Assembly (NCBI GenBank): GCA_965220855.1
Contig: CBDCQY010000001.1
Location: 2,170,001 to 2,234,000 of the forward strand
DNA from: Bin95 sp965220855
GTDB taxonomy: Bacteria > Pseudomonadota > Alphaproteobacteria > Bin95
DNA: 64,000 nucleotides
Direction: 5' to 3'
Below are positions 35,988 to 46,001 of the stretch, piece by piece (the stretch's first letter is position 1; the number at the start of each line of letters is the position of its first letter). Below the pieces are notes generated by a model. The model ran no database searches. It had not been told where the DNA came from and worked only from the letters and a program-made list of their open reading frames with translations. Position numbers and translations under genes: made by a program.

Positions 35988-37085
35988 TCACAGAGGTGAG
36001 TTGGAAGGGCGCTCTGCCCATTGTTCGGCGAGTGTGGGGGCGAGGCGCTGGCGGGTCATCTGGACGACGCCGAGCGGCGAGAAGGGCAGGAACTGGCGCG
36101 CCGCCGGGTCGCCGGCGAAACCGTCGGCCAGACGGCGATCCACCTGGCGGCGCTGGGCGGCGCGGTCGAGATCGACGAAATCGATCAGGATCAGCCCGCC
36201 GAGGCCCCGCAGGCGGACCTCGCGCGCGATCCGCCCGGCGGCCTCCAGATCGAGCGCCAGCGCGTCCCGGCGTCCGCCGCCATCGACATCGACCGCAACC
36301 GCCGCGCGCGTGGTCTCGATGGCGAGGCTGCCGCCGCCGGCCAGCGGGACCACCGGCTCCAGCGCCTGCTGCACCGCGTCCGCCAGGCCGAAGGCGCGCC
36401 AGCCCGGCTCCTCCAGCAGTTCGATCCGGGCGTCGGGCAGGTCCAGCCGCTCCGCCCGGCCGCGCAGCGCCCGGTCCGCCAGCAGCAGGCCGCCCGGCGC
36501 CAGCCGCTCGCGCAGGAAGGCGGCGAGCGGGTCCGGCTCGCGCCAGAGCAGCGCCGGCGCGTCGTCGTCGCCCGCCTCGATGCGCCGCCAGCGCGCGCGC
36601 AAACGGTCGAGCTCGCGGATGAGCGCCGCATCGGCGGCCTCGGCCGCGGCCGCGCGCAGCACCAGGCCCTCGCCCGGCTCCGCCAGCCGGCGCGCGAAGC
36701 CCTGCAGACGTCGGCGGACGTCCCCGTCGGGCAACCGCCTGGAGGCGGCGATGCCGGCCTTTCCCGGCGTATAGACCAGATAGCGCCCGGCGAGGCGCGG
36801 CCGCGCGCCGAGCGCCGGCCCCTTGCCGCCCGCGCCCGGACGGGTCGCCTGCACCAGCAGCGCCGCGCCCTCATGCGGCGGCCGGCCGCCGGCCAGCAGG
36901 CCGGTCGCGCCGTCGCCCAGATCGACGAAGGCCCCCAGCCCCGGCTCGACCCGCAGCACGCGGCCCCGCCAGATCGCGCCCAGCTCGTCCGCCGGGCGCT
37001 CCAGCCGCAACTCCAGCGGCTCGCCGCCGGCCAGCAGCGCCGCCGTCGCGCCCCAGGGCGCCTCGGTCAGCAGGGCGCGCTTCAC
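35988..37085 (-). CDS. RNase E/G-family ribonuclease, short form
   Basis: A 365-residue member of the RNase G family, shorter than the roughly 490 residues of E. coli RNase G. An N-terminal S1-like segment (about 30-80; WRGRVLRVEPGLGAFVDLGDG) precedes the catalytic region, where AVAVDVDGGGRRDALALDLEA and LILIDFVDLDR hold the metal-binding Asp residues. The zinc-link cysteines of large members are absent. The GTG start overlaps the maf stop (GTGA). In related alphaproteobacteria an rng-like gene follows maf, which supports the call. Confidence 0.8.
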   Translation of the reverse strand: MKRALLTEAPWGATAALLAGGEPLELRLERPADELGAIWRGRVLRVEPGLGAFVDLGDGATGLLAGGRPPHEGAALLVQATRPGAGGKGPALGARPRLAGRYLVYTPGKAGIAASRRLPDGDVRRRLQGFARRLAEPGEGLVLRAAAAEAADAALIRELDRLRARWRRIEAGDDDAPALLWREPDPLAAFLRERLAPGGLLLADRALRGRAERLDLPDARIELLEEPGWRAFGLADAVQQALEPVVPLAGGGSLAIETTRAAVAVDVDGGGRRDALALDLEAAGRIAREVRLRGLGGLILIDFVDLDRAAQRRQVDRRLADGFAGDPAARQFLPFSPLGVVQMTRQRLAPTLAEQWAERPSNSPL

Positions 37086-37657
37086 GGCGTCGGATAGCCG
37101 AGGCCGGCCAGCAGCGCCCGGGTCTCGTAAAGCGCCAGGCCGACGACATTGGATTCGGAGCCGGTAATCGCCTTCACGAAGCCGGCCGCCCGGCCCTGAA
37201 TGGCGTAGCCGCCGGCCTTGCCGCGCCATTCGCCGCAAGCGAGATAGGCCTCGATCTCGCGCGCTTCGAGCCGCTTGAAGGACACATGCGTCATCGCCAG
37301 CCGGCGGGCGCGGCGCCCGTCCGGGGCGGCGAGCGCGATGCCGCCCCACACCCGGTGACGCCGGCCGGAGAGCATCTCCAGGAAGCGCCGCGCCTCCTCC
37401 GCGTCCGCCGGCTTGCCGAGCGCGCGCCGCCCGCAGGCGACCACCGTGTCGGCGGCCAGCACATATGCATCGGGGAAGCGCGCCGCCGCCGCCGCGCATT
37501 TCTCCCCCGCCAGCCGCGCCGCCAGCTGGCGCGGCAACTCCTTCGCGCGCGGCGTCTCGTCGACGTCCGCCGGCGCCACCCGGTCCGGCTCGATGCCGAT
37601 GCGGCGCAGCAGCTCCAGGCGCCGGGGCGAGGCGGAGGCGAGCACCAGCGAGGCCAT
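37082..37657 (-). CDS. Maf-family nucleoside triphosphate pyrophosphatase
   Basis: Hydrolyses non-canonical or modified NTPs to the monophosphate. Motifs of the family: LVLASASPRRLELLRRIG at the start, DETPRAKELP, LAADTVVACGRRALGKP, and GKAGGYAIQGRAAGFVKAITGSESNVVGL near the end (GYAIQG and the SNVVGL loop). I chose ATG 37657 with AAGGA upstream; a GTG at 37675 overlapping the previous stop is a real alternative adding six residues. 191 residues is normal. Confidence 0.88.
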   Translation of the reverse strand: MASLVLASASPRRLELLRRIGIEPDRVAPADVDETPRAKELPRQLAARLAGEKCAAAAARFPDAYVLAADTVVACGRRALGKPADAEEARRFLEMLSGRRHRVWGGIALAAPDGRRARRLAMTHVSFKRLEAREIEAYLACGEWRGKAGGYAIQGRAAGFVKAITGSESNVVGLALYETRALLAGLGYPTP

Positions 37658-37671
37658 GGGGCGCGCGTCCT

Positions 37672-38103
37672 TCACTGCGGAAAACGCCCGCGGATGCGCC
37701 GCTCCAGATCCGAGCGCGCGGCGCGGAAGGCGGCCAGGCGCTGCTCGCGCGAGCCTTCGTCCAGCGTCGGGTCGGCGACATCCCAGCGCTCGACCGCGAC
37801 GGCGGCGTTGCGCGCGAAGGCCGAGGCGCGGCGATGGGCGTCTTCGGAGAGCGCGATCACCAGATCGAAGGAGCCGTCCGAAAGCTGGTCGAAGGTCTTG
37901 GCGTTGTGGGCGCGGATGTCGAGGCCGAGCTCGTCCATGACCGCCACGGCGAAGGGGTTGAGCGCGCCCGACACCACGCCGGCGGAGTCGATATAGAGGC
38001 GCCGCCCCAGCCAGCGCTTGGCCAGCGCCTCCGCCATGGGCGAGCGCACCGCGTTGCGGGTGCAGGCGAAGAGGAGACTGTGCGGCGCGCCGGTCATCGT
38101 CAT
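37672..38103 (-). CDS. Low-molecular-weight protein-tyrosine-phosphatase-family protein
   Basis: The 143-residue protein has the LMW-PTP P-loop near the N-terminus, FACTRNAVRSPMAEAL (Cys-x5-Arg-Ser), and the general-acid region in VADPTLDEGS, where DP is the conserved pair. It may be a phosphatase or an ArsC-like protein; the second P-loop cysteine of the usual CxGNxCRS is Ala-Val here. Its ATG overlaps the UPF0262 stop (ATGA). In many alphaproteobacteria infA follows at this point, but here maf follows directly. Confidence 0.8.
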   Translation of the reverse strand: MTMTGAPHSLLFACTRNAVRSPMAEALAKRWLGRRLYIDSAGVVSGALNPFAVAVMDELGLDIRAHNAKTFDQLSDGSFDLVIALSEDAHRRASAFARNAAVAVERWDVADPTLDEGSREQRLAAFRAARSDLERRIRGRFPQ

Positions 38104-38577
38104 CCGGTCCGGAAATGCAGCACGCAAAGCAGGGTGAAGAGCCGGCGCGCCGTGTCGTGATCCACTTCCACCTCCGCCGCGAGCGCCTGGCGGAGCTTGT
38201 CCGCGCCTTCGTCATGCAGCCCGCGCCGCCCCATGTCGATCGCCTCGATCTGCGAGGGCGACAGGCGCTTGATGGCTTCGTAATAGCTGTCGCAGATCAG
38301 GAAATACTCCTTCACGATACGCCGGAAGCCGGTGAGCGGCACCGCCACCTCCGTCGGCGCCGAATCGTCGCATGTCGAGATGCTGAGCGATAGCCGCCGC
38401 TCCAGAACGGAGAGATGCAGCGCATAGGGGCCGTCGCGGCCGTCCAGCAGGCGAAAGCGGTTCTGCTCCACCAGGTCGAAGATCGCGACGGCGCGCTCCT
38501 GCTCGACCTCCGGCGTGCGGCGCAGCACCAGCCGCTCGTCCAGCGTGATCGAGGCGATCCGAAAGCGGTCCGGGCCG

Positions 38578-38585
<8 letters not shown>
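38100..38585 (-). CDS. UPF0262-family protein
   Basis: A 161-residue conserved alphaproteobacterial protein of unknown function. Family features are RIASITLDERLVLRRTPEVEQERAVAIFDL, the LHLSVLERRLSLSI strand, IVKEYFLICDSYYEAIKRLSPSQIEAIDMGRRGLHDEG, and LFTLLCVLHFR. ATG 38585 overlaps the end of hisD by eight bases. It is normally linked to hisD and a LMW phosphatase gene, exactly as seen here. Confidence 0.87.
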
Positions 38586-39844
<1,259 letters not shown>

Positions 39845-39861
<17 letters not shown>

Positions 39862-40507
39862 AGGTCGCCCCCCGGAACCGCTCGATCCAGCCCTGCAATT
39901 CGACCGGCCGCGTCTTGAGCGCCGTGCGGTTGACCACCAGGCGCGAGGTGATGTCGGCGATATGCTCGATCTCGACCAGCCCGTTGGCGCGCAGGGTCGC
40001 GCCGGAGGACACCAGGTCCACGATTCGCCGGCAGAGGCCGAGCGAGGGGGCCAGCTCCATCGCGCCATTCAGCTCGATGCATTGCGCCTGCACGCCGCGC
40101 GCGGCGAAGTGGCGCTTGGTGATCTCGGGATATTTTGTGGCGATGCGAATCTGGCTCCAGCGCCTCGGATCGTCGCGCGCCACCAGGTCGGCCGGCTCGG
40201 CGACCGCCAGCCGGCAGCGCCCGATGCCGAGGTCGAGCGGGGCATAGAGCTCGTCATAGCCGAACTCCATGATGACATCCCGCCCGGCGATGCCGAGCGC
40301 GGCCGCGCCGAAGGCCACGAAGGTGGCGACGTCGAAGGAGCGCACCCGGATGAGCGAGAGTTCCGGCAGGTTGGTGCGGAACTGGAGCCGCCGGTCGTCC
40401 GGGTCCTCGAAGCCGGCTTCGGGTTCGATGCCGGCTGCGCGCAACAGCCCCATCGCCTCGGTGAGAATGCGCCCCCTGGGCAAAGCGAGCACGAGCGGGT
40501 CGGTCAT
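39845..40507 (-). CDS. hisG: ATP phosphoribosyltransferase, short form
   Basis: First enzyme of histidine synthesis. At 220 residues it is the short HisG, with LALPRGRILTEAMGLL, FDVATFVAFGAAALGIAGRDVIME, and the PRPP-binding ATKYPEITKRHF plus ELNGAMELAPSLGLCRRIVDLVSSGATLRANGL. Short HisG lacks the C-terminal feedback domain and is active only with HisZ, a histidyl-tRNA-synthetase paralogue; no hisZ is in the window. Its ATG overlaps the DUF2948 stop (ATGA). Confidence 0.92.
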
Positions 40508-40941
40508 GGCGCGTCCGCCGGCTCGCCATGGCCCGGCCGCCAGCGGGTCGGCCAGGGCTCGCCCAGATCCTCCAGCACGCAATCGACCGGGCGGGCCTCG
40601 ACGCGGATCGTCGCTTCGCCGGCGAAGGCGACATGCACCGCGTCGTCGCCGTCTGGCGCGAGCGCCAGCAGGCTCAGCAGCCGGCCGGTCTCCGCCTGCT
40701 CGAGATTGGCGGTGCGCACCGCCTCGACATTCTGGAAGGAGAGCATCGCATGGGTGCGCTCGAAGGGCGGCGCCTCGCCGGCGCGCTCCCAGCAGAAGCG
40801 GTTGAGCACCATGACGAAGCGGCGCTGGTCGCGCATCCAGGTCATGTCGGCGAGCGGGACGATGGCGTCCTGAAGGCAGGCCGAGATCACCTCCAGCTCT
40901 TCGGCGGAGGTCGCGCGCAGCTTGAGGCGTCCGGTCGTCAT
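40504..40941 (-). CDS. DUF2948-family protein
   Basis: A 145-residue alphaproteobacterial protein of unknown function. Its pattern LKLRATSAEELEVISACLQDAIVPLADMTW and FVMVLNRFCWE is the family signature. It is normally placed between murA and hisG/hisD, as here, with 4-base overlaps on both sides (ATGA), so it is translated in step with them. Confidence 0.87.
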   Translation of the reverse strand: MTTGRLKLRATSAEELEVISACLQDAIVPLADMTWMRDQRRFVMVLNRFCWERAGEAPPFERTHAMLSFQNVEAVRTANLEQAETGRLLSLLALAPDGDDAVHVAFAGEATIRVEARPVDCVLEDLGEPWPTRWRPGHGEPADAP

Positions 40942-42284
40942 TCTGCGGCCAGGCGGTCGTCTTCGGGCGGCGACAACGCGATGTCGGCGCCGATGCTAGC
41001 GAGGCGCTCCGGCAGATTGGCGTAGCCGCGCTCGATATAGCGCGCGCCGGAGATCGCGCTCTCGCCCTCGGCGATCAGCGCCGCCAGCAGATAGGCGAAG
41101 CCGGCCCGGAGGTCCGGCACGGCGATCGGCCGGCCGACCAGCGGCGTCGGCCCCTGCACGACCGCGCTGTGCGGAAAGTTGCGCTCCCGGAAACGGCAGG
41201 GCCGGCCGCCGAGACAGGCGGTCGAGAGCGAGATGTTGGCGCCCATCCGGTTGAGCGTGTGGGTATAGCCGAAGCGGTTTTCATAGACCGTCTCATGCAG
41301 CACCGAGACGCCCTCGGCCTGCGTCAGCAGCGTCACCATGGGCTGCTGCCAGTCGGTCATGAAACCGGGGTGCACATCGGTCTCGATATGGATCGGGCGG
41401 AGCGCGTCGGCGGCGCGGAAGAAGGTGATGGCGTCGTCGTCGATCTCGAAGCCGCCGCCGACCTTGCGCAGCGTGTTGAGGAAGGTGACCATGCTGCGCT
41501 GGTCGGCCCCGGCGATGCGGATGCGCCCATCGGTCGCAACCGCCGCCATGGCGAAGGAGGCCACCTCGATGCGGTCGGCGATCGGCCGGTGGCGCGCGCC
41601 GGAGAGCCGCTCCACGCCTTCGATGACGATCTTGCGGTCGGTGTCGATCTGGATCAGCGCGCCCATCTTCTGCAGGAAGAGCACCGTATCGACGATTTCC
41701 GGCTCGATCGCAGCGTTGCGGATGACGGTGACGCCCTCCGCCAGGCAGGCCGCCTGAATGGCGTTTTCGGTCGCGCCGACGCTCGGATAGGGCAGTTCGA
41801 TCACCGCGCCCCGGAGGCGTTCGGCGCGGGCCGTGTAGCCGTCGGCGTCGGCGTCCACGCGCGCGCCCATCTGCTCCAGCAGGCGGATGTGGAAGTCGAT
41901 CGGGCGCTCGCCGATATGGTCGCCGCCGACCACCGGCACCCGGGCGGCCCCGGCGCGGTGCAGCAGCGGCGCGATCATCAGCACCGGCAGGCGGTTGACG
42001 CCGGAATAGCGCTGGCCGACGGCGGTGGAGACGATCTCGGGCGTCCGGATGTCGATTTCGCCGGCCTCGTTACGCTCCGCCACCGCGCCGATCTCGGTCA
42101 ACATGCCGAGCGCCAGGTCGATCTCGGTGATGTCGGGCACATCGAGCAGGCGGCAGGGCTCGTCGGTCAGCATCGACGCGACCAGCTGCTTGCTCACCGC
42201 ATTCTTGGCCGTCTGGGCGCGGATCGCGCCATGCAGCGGCCTGCCGCCGCGAATGCGGTAGGTCCGGTCTTGCGTGTCGAGCAC
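40938..42284 (-). CDS. murA: UDP-N-acetylglucosamine 1-carboxyvinyltransferase with Asp at the fosfomycin-target position
   Basis: Transfers enolpyruvate from PEP to UDP-GlcNAc, the first committed step of peptidoglycan synthesis. The 448-residue enzyme has the two-domain EPSP-synthase-like fold: Lys27 in TAKNAVSK, the active-site loop GGDHIGERPIDFH (120-132), GATENAIQAACLA, and the C-terminal Arg in PDLRAGFAYLLAALI. The loop normally holds the catalytic Cys (GGCxIGxRPVD, Cys115 in E. coli) that fosfomycin alkylates; here it is Asp122. Natural Cys-to-Asp enzymes are active and insensitive. It leads an overlapping gene run down to the RNase. Confidence 0.92.
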   Translation of the reverse strand: MLDTQDRTYRIRGGRPLHGAIRAQTAKNAVSKQLVASMLTDEPCRLLDVPDITEIDLALGMLTEIGAVAERNEAGEIDIRTPEIVSTAVGQRYSGVNRLPVLMIAPLLHRAGAARVPVVGGDHIGERPIDFHIRLLEQMGARVDADADGYTARAERLRGAVIELPYPSVGATENAIQAACLAEGVTVIRNAAIEPEIVDTVLFLQKMGALIQIDTDRKIVIEGVERLSGARHRPIADRIEVASFAMAAVATDGRIRIAGADQRSMVTFLNTLRKVGGGFEIDDDAITFFRAADALRPIHIETDVHPGFMTDWQQPMVTLLTQAEGVSVLHETVYENRFGYTHTLNRMGANISLSTACLGGRPCRFRERNFPHSAVVQGPTPLVGRPIAVPDLRAGFAYLLAALIAEGESAISGARYIERGYANLPERLASIGADIALSPPEDDRLAAE

Positions 42285-42296
42285 GGTCCCCTGCCT

Positions 42297-42509
42297 TCAT
42301 TGCGGACTCGACGCCGCCGGCCCGTCATCTTCCGGCGGCGCATCGCCGGGCTGCTTGTAGCCGCCGGCGTCCCCGCCGGCAACGCCGCCGGCGCCGTCCC
42401 GCCGCTCCCGCCGGGCGAGGCGCTGCTGCGCCTTGCGTCGGCGCAGGTTCCGCCGGAGCGCCTCGGCCAGGCGCGCGGCCTTCTCGTCGCCTTCCCGTCC
42501 CGCCGTCAT
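42297..42509 (-). CDS. Small charged helical protein upstream of murA
   Basis: A 70-residue protein, ATG 42509 with GAGGAGAGG about ten bases upstream. Residues 5-40 form one very basic helix (ARLAEALRRNLRRRKAQQRLARRER) and the rest is a Gly/Pro/Asp-rich tail. Short proteins with the EALRxNLRRRKAQ pattern are common beside murA in alphaproteobacteria and have no known function. It lies 12 bases before murA and probably leads that operon. Confidence 0.65.
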   Translation of the reverse strand: MTAGREGDEKAARLAEALRRNLRRRKAQQRLARRERRDGAGGVAGGDAGGYKQPGDAPPEDDGPAASSPQ

Positions 42510-42559
42510 GGCCGCTTGCCTCTCCTCGCCGCCCTGTGGCATAGAGCGCGGCGGAACGG

Positions 42560-42634
42560 GCCGCCGTAGCTCAGGGGTAGAGCACACCCTTGGTAAGGGT
42601 GGGGTCGAGTGTTCAATTCACTCCGGCGGCACCA
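42560..42634 (+). tRNA. tRNA-Thr (GGU)
   Basis: Acceptor stem GCCGCCG/CGGCGGC, D arm GCTCAGGGGTAGAGC, anticodon loop TTGGTAA with anticodon GGT, T arm GAGTGTTCAATTCACTC, encoded CCA at 42632-42634. Its last 17 bases overlap the end of the convergent enoyl-CoA hydratase gene. Confidence 0.95.
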
Positions 42635-43367
42635 TTCCCCGGCCGGCGCCGCGCATGGCGAGCATGGTCTCGCGCGCAAAGTGGAGCGCCGCCTCTCCGT
42701 CCCACTCCAGCGAGTGCAGGAACACCCGCTTCGTCGCCCGCAGCGCCTCGCGGTCGAAGGCGGCCAGCGCGTCCGCCATGGCCAGCGCTTCCGCCAGAAC
42801 GTCGGCGTCGGGCGTCACCCGGTTGATCATGCCGAGTTCGAGCGCCCGGCTGGCGGAGACGTCTTCGGCGAGCATCAGCAGCTCGAACGCCGCCTTCGGC
42901 CCGATGCGCCGCGCCAGTCCCGGCGTCACCATGGTGGCGGCGAGCCCGCGCCGGAGCTCGGGATAGCCGAACACCGCGCTCGCGCCCGCCACGACCAGAT
43001 CGCAGGCGATGGCGAGGTTGCAGCCGCCGCCGAGCGCATAGCCGCGCACGGCCGCGATCAGCGGCTTGTCGGTCAGCTGTCCGAGCTCATGGATGCCAGC
43101 CCCCGCCTCGGCCCGGTCGCGGGCGGCGCGCGCATCGTCGCTTGCGTGTTCGGCGGCTTCCTTCATGTCGGCCCCGGCAGAGAAAGCGCGCTCGTCGCCG
43201 GCGAGCAGGATGCAGGCGACCGCCTCGTCGCGATGCGCGCGCGCCACCGCATCGCAGAGCGCCTCGACCAGCGCGCCGTCGAGCGCGTTCAGCCGTCGCG
43301 GGCGGTTCAGCGTCAGCATGCGGGTCGCGCCCCGGTCTTGCTCCAGCAGGATGTCGGCTTCCGTCAT
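42618..43367 (-). CDS. Enoyl-CoA hydratase/isomerase-family protein
   Basis: A 249-residue crotonase-fold enzyme acting on acyl-CoA. The oxyanion-hole segments are SAGADMKEAAEH and AAVRGYALGGGCNLAIACDLVVA; the second catalytic Glu is in FGYPELRRGL. The first catalytic Glu of hydratases (GGGCE) is Asn here, so simple hydration may not be the reaction; isomerase or other crotonase chemistry is possible. The final codons and stop run into the tRNA-Thr gene on the other strand. Confidence 0.85.
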   Translation of the reverse strand: MTEADILLEQDRGATRMLTLNRPRRLNALDGALVEALCDAVARAHRDEAVACILLAGDERAFSAGADMKEAAEHASDDARAARDRAEAGAGIHELGQLTDKPLIAAVRGYALGGGCNLAIACDLVVAGASAVFGYPELRRGLAATMVTPGLARRIGPKAAFELLMLAEDVSASRALELGMINRVTPDADVLAEALAMADALAAFDREALRATKRVFLHSLEWDGEAALHFARETMLAMRGAGRGMVPPE

Positions 43368-43436
43368 GGTCCATGCGCCTCCCGGTCGGAGGGAGTTGTG
43401 TATGCTGAGGCGACGACAACAACAAGGAGAAGGCAA

Positions 43437-44072
43437 TTGAGCGGGCTCGACGGTTGGCTGGAACGTGTTTACAGCGCGGAAGACTCGGCGGAGAACCGCC
43501 GCATCTATGACGACTGGGCCGAGAGCTATGACAGGGATGTGCTCTCCGGCGGCTACAGCTATCTGCCGATGGCGGCCGGGCTGTTCGGACGCCATGTCGG
43601 GGCGGGCGAGACGCCGGTTCTCGACGCCGGCTGCGGCAGCGGCCTGATCGGCGACATGCTGGCCCGGCTGGGCTACGCCAATCTCACCGGCATCGACCTC
43701 TCGGAAGGCATGTTGCGGGAGGCGGCGCGCAAGGGCGCCTATCGGGAGCTGCGCCGCCGGATGCTGGGCGAGGCGCTGGATTTCGAGGATGGCGCCTTCC
43801 GGGCCGTGGTGTGCACCGGCGTGTTCACGCCCGGCCACGCGCCGCCGGAGTCGCTCGACGAGCTGGTGCGGGTGACGGAGCCGGGCGGCGTGCTGATCTT
43901 CAGCTGCACGGCGGCGGCGCTCTCGGAGGGTGGCTTCCAGGCGCGCATCGACGCGCTGGTCGAGGCCGGCCTTTGGGCGGCGACCGACCGGGCGGGGCCG
44001 GTGACGGCGCTGCCGGGCGCGGCCATCCGCCATGACGCCACCTTCTTCGTCTATCGGCGCAGCGGGGGCTGA
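43437..44072 (+). CDS. Class I SAM-dependent methyltransferase
   Basis: A 211-residue Rossmann-fold methyltransferase resembling the WBSCR27/Williams-Beuren type: IYDDWAESYDRDVLSGGYSYLP at 24-45, motif I VLDAGCGSGLIGDMLA at 62-77, motif II in LTGIDLSEGML, and VCTGVFTPGHAP where an acidic motif IV usually stands. I chose TTG 43437 because AAGGAGAAGG lies directly upstream and the family sequence begins here. The substrate is unknown. It is divergent from the hydratase across a 69-base gap. Confidence 0.78.
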   Translation: MSGLDGWLERVYSAEDSAENRRIYDDWAESYDRDVLSGGYSYLPMAAGLFGRHVGAGETPVLDAGCGSGLIGDMLARLGYANLTGIDLSEGMLREAARKGAYRELRRRMLGEALDFEDGAFRAVVCTGVFTPGHAPPESLDELVRVTEPGGVLIFSCTAAALSEGGFQARIDALVEAGLWAATDRAGPVTALPGAAIRHDATFFVYRRSGG

Positions 44073-44089
44073 GCGGCCCCGCTTTCGGC

Positions 44090-44914
44090 TTAGCCGGGAC
44101 GCGCGCCGGAGGCCAGGACGGCGGGCAGGCGGAGGTCGAGCACGCCGTCCCGGCCGGCATGGGCGCGGGCCTCTTCCAGGATGGAGGCCTCGATGGCGGC
44201 GCGCGCGGCCGGCGTCTGCGCGTCCAGCAGCGCGCGCGAGCGCACCGTCGCGAGGCGGAGGCCCTCCAGCAGCGCATCCGGCGCGATTCGCCGGACGATC
44301 TCGATCTCGCCCGTGCGGATGTCCCGAAAGCCGGCGGCTTCCAGCGTGCGCGCGCATTCCGCCGGGTCGGAGAAGCGGAACATCGCCGGCCCGGCCGGGA
44401 TACCGGGCGGGTCGGGTTCGCCATGCGCGGCGACGGCGCGCCGGAACATGCCGAAATGCGCCACCCGCTCCGCCGCGCACCAGACCGTGAAGGCGTAGCG
44501 CCCGCCCGGCCGGAGCACCCGGAAGGCCTCCGCCACCGCGCGCTCCGGCTCGGCGAAATGCAGCATGCCGAAGGAGCAGGTGACCGCATCGAAGCTCGCA
44601 TCGGCGAAGGGCAGGGCCTCGGCGTCGCCGACGCGGAAGTCCGGGCCGGGAAAGGTCTGCCGGGCTTCCGCGACCATCGCCTCGGCGAAATCCACACCCG
44701 TCGCGCGCGCGCCGCGCTCGGCCGCCAGCGCCGCTCCGTAGCCGGGGCCGGTCGCGACATCCAGCGCCGCCATCCCCGGCTCGACGCCGGCGGCGTCGAG
44801 CACGGGGGCGAGGCCGAGGCGGGTCGAGTCCCAGGAGACCTTGCGATAGCCGCCCGCCTGCCGGTTCCAGCCGTCGCGCTCGAACGCCTTGAAGGCGGCC
44901 GGATCGAAGCTCAC
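44090..44914 (-). CDS. Class I SAM-dependent methyltransferase (UbiE/Methyltransf_11 type)
   Basis: A 274-residue methyltransferase with motif I ALDVATGPGYGAALAAERGA, ATGVDFAEAMVAEARQTF, DAEALPFADASFDAVTCSFGMLHF (motifs II-IV) and RVLRPGGRYAFTVWC. This pattern is common among small-molecule methyltransferases; the substrate is unknown. The GTG start overlaps the stop of the threonine aldolase gene (GTGA), so the two are coupled. Confidence 0.83.
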   Translation of the reverse strand: MSFDPAAFKAFERDGWNRQAGGYRKVSWDSTRLGLAPVLDAAGVEPGMAALDVATGPGYGAALAAERGARATGVDFAEAMVAEARQTFPGPDFRVGDAEALPFADASFDAVTCSFGMLHFAEPERAVAEAFRVLRPGGRYAFTVWCAAERVAHFGMFRRAVAAHGEPDPPGIPAGPAMFRFSDPAECARTLEAAGFRDIRTGEIEIVRRIAPDALLEGLRLATVRSRALLDAQTPAARAAIEASILEEARAHAGRDGVLDLRLPAVLASGARPG

Positions 44915-45966
44915 GCCGCCGCCTCGGCCAGAATGGCCGCCGCCTCCTCGCAATCGGCCCGGCTCACATCCAGGTGGGTGACGGCGCGCATCCGGGTGGG
45001 GCCCATGGCGCCGATGCGCAGGCCCTTGTCTCCGGCCCGCGCCGCGATCTCGGCCGCGCTCCGCCCCGCGCCGCTCACATCGAAGAACAGGATGTTGGTC
45101 TCGCAGGGCTCGACTGCGAAGCCCTCGATGGCGGAAAGCGCCTTTGCCAGCAAGGCGGCGTTGGCGTGGTCCTCCGCCAGCCGGTCCCAGTGATGGTCGA
45201 GCGCATGGAGGCCGGCGGCCGCCAGGATGCCCGCCTGGCGCATCGCGCCGCCCATGCGCTGCTTCCAGCGCCAGACCTCCTCGATGAAGGCCGCCGAGCC
45301 GGCCAGCACCGCGCCGACCGGGCAGCCGAGGCCCTTGCTGAGATCGATCCAGGCGCTGTCGAAGCCCTCGGCGTGGTCGGCGGCCGGGATGCCGGACGCG
45401 ACGACCGCATTGGGCAGGCGCGCCCCGTCGAGATGGGTGGCCAGCCCATGCGCGCGGGCGACCTCTGCGACCGCCCGCGCGGCCTCCAGCGGCCAGACCG
45501 TCCCGCCGCCCATATTGGCGGTGTTCTCGACCTCCAGCAGCGCCGAGCGCGGCGCATAGCGGTGCTTCTCGCGAATCGCGGCCTCCGCCTGCTCCGCCGT
45601 AAAGACGCCGCGCCGGCCGGGCAGCGGCGCGATCTGCACGCCGGAAAGCGCCGCCGGGCCGCCGCCCTCGAAATTCAGGATGTGCGAGCTGGCCTCCGCG
45701 ATCACCTCGTCGCCGGGCCGGCAATGCACCCGGATGGCGATCTCGTTGCACATCGTGCCGGAGGGCAGGAAAACCGCCGCCTCCTTGCCGAGCAGCGCCG
45801 CCACCCGTTCGGTGAGCGCATTGACGCTCGGATCGGTGAAGGACTGCTCGTCCCCCACCGGCGCCTCGGCGATCGCCTGGCGCATGGCCGGCGTCGGCAG
45901 GGCCTGCGTGTCGCTGTAGAGATTGATGCGGAACGCGTCGTTCCGCGCGGGCGTCGCTGTCGCCAT
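44911..45966 (-). CDS. Low-specificity L-threonine aldolase
   Basis: A PLP enzyme that cleaves threonine or allo-threonine to glycine and acetaldehyde. The 351-residue protein contains NLYSDTQALPTPAMRQA, FLPSGTMCNEIAI, ASSHILNFEGGGPAALSG, LEVENTANMGGGTVWPLE, THLDGARLPNA and the PLP lysine in IDLSKGLGCPVGAVL. ATG 45966 with GGAGCGA upstream. This is the group of beta-eliminating lyase-type aldolases often called LtaE/GLY1. Confidence 0.87.
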   Translation of the reverse strand: MATATPARNDAFRINLYSDTQALPTPAMRQAIAEAPVGDEQSFTDPSVNALTERVAALLGKEAAVFLPSGTMCNEIAIRVHCRPGDEVIAEASSHILNFEGGGPAALSGVQIAPLPGRRGVFTAEQAEAAIREKHRYAPRSALLEVENTANMGGGTVWPLEAARAVAEVARAHGLATHLDGARLPNAVVASGIPAADHAEGFDSAWIDLSKGLGCPVGAVLAGSAAFIEEVWRWKQRMGGAMRQAGILAAAGLHALDHHWDRLAEDHANAALLAKALSAIEGFAVEPCETNILFFDVSGAGRSAAEIAARAGDKGLRIGAMGPTRMRAVTHLDVSRADCEEAAAILAEAAA

Positions 45967-46001
45967 GTGCTGTCGCTCCGGTCGGTCGGTCAAGCGGCGC
46001 G

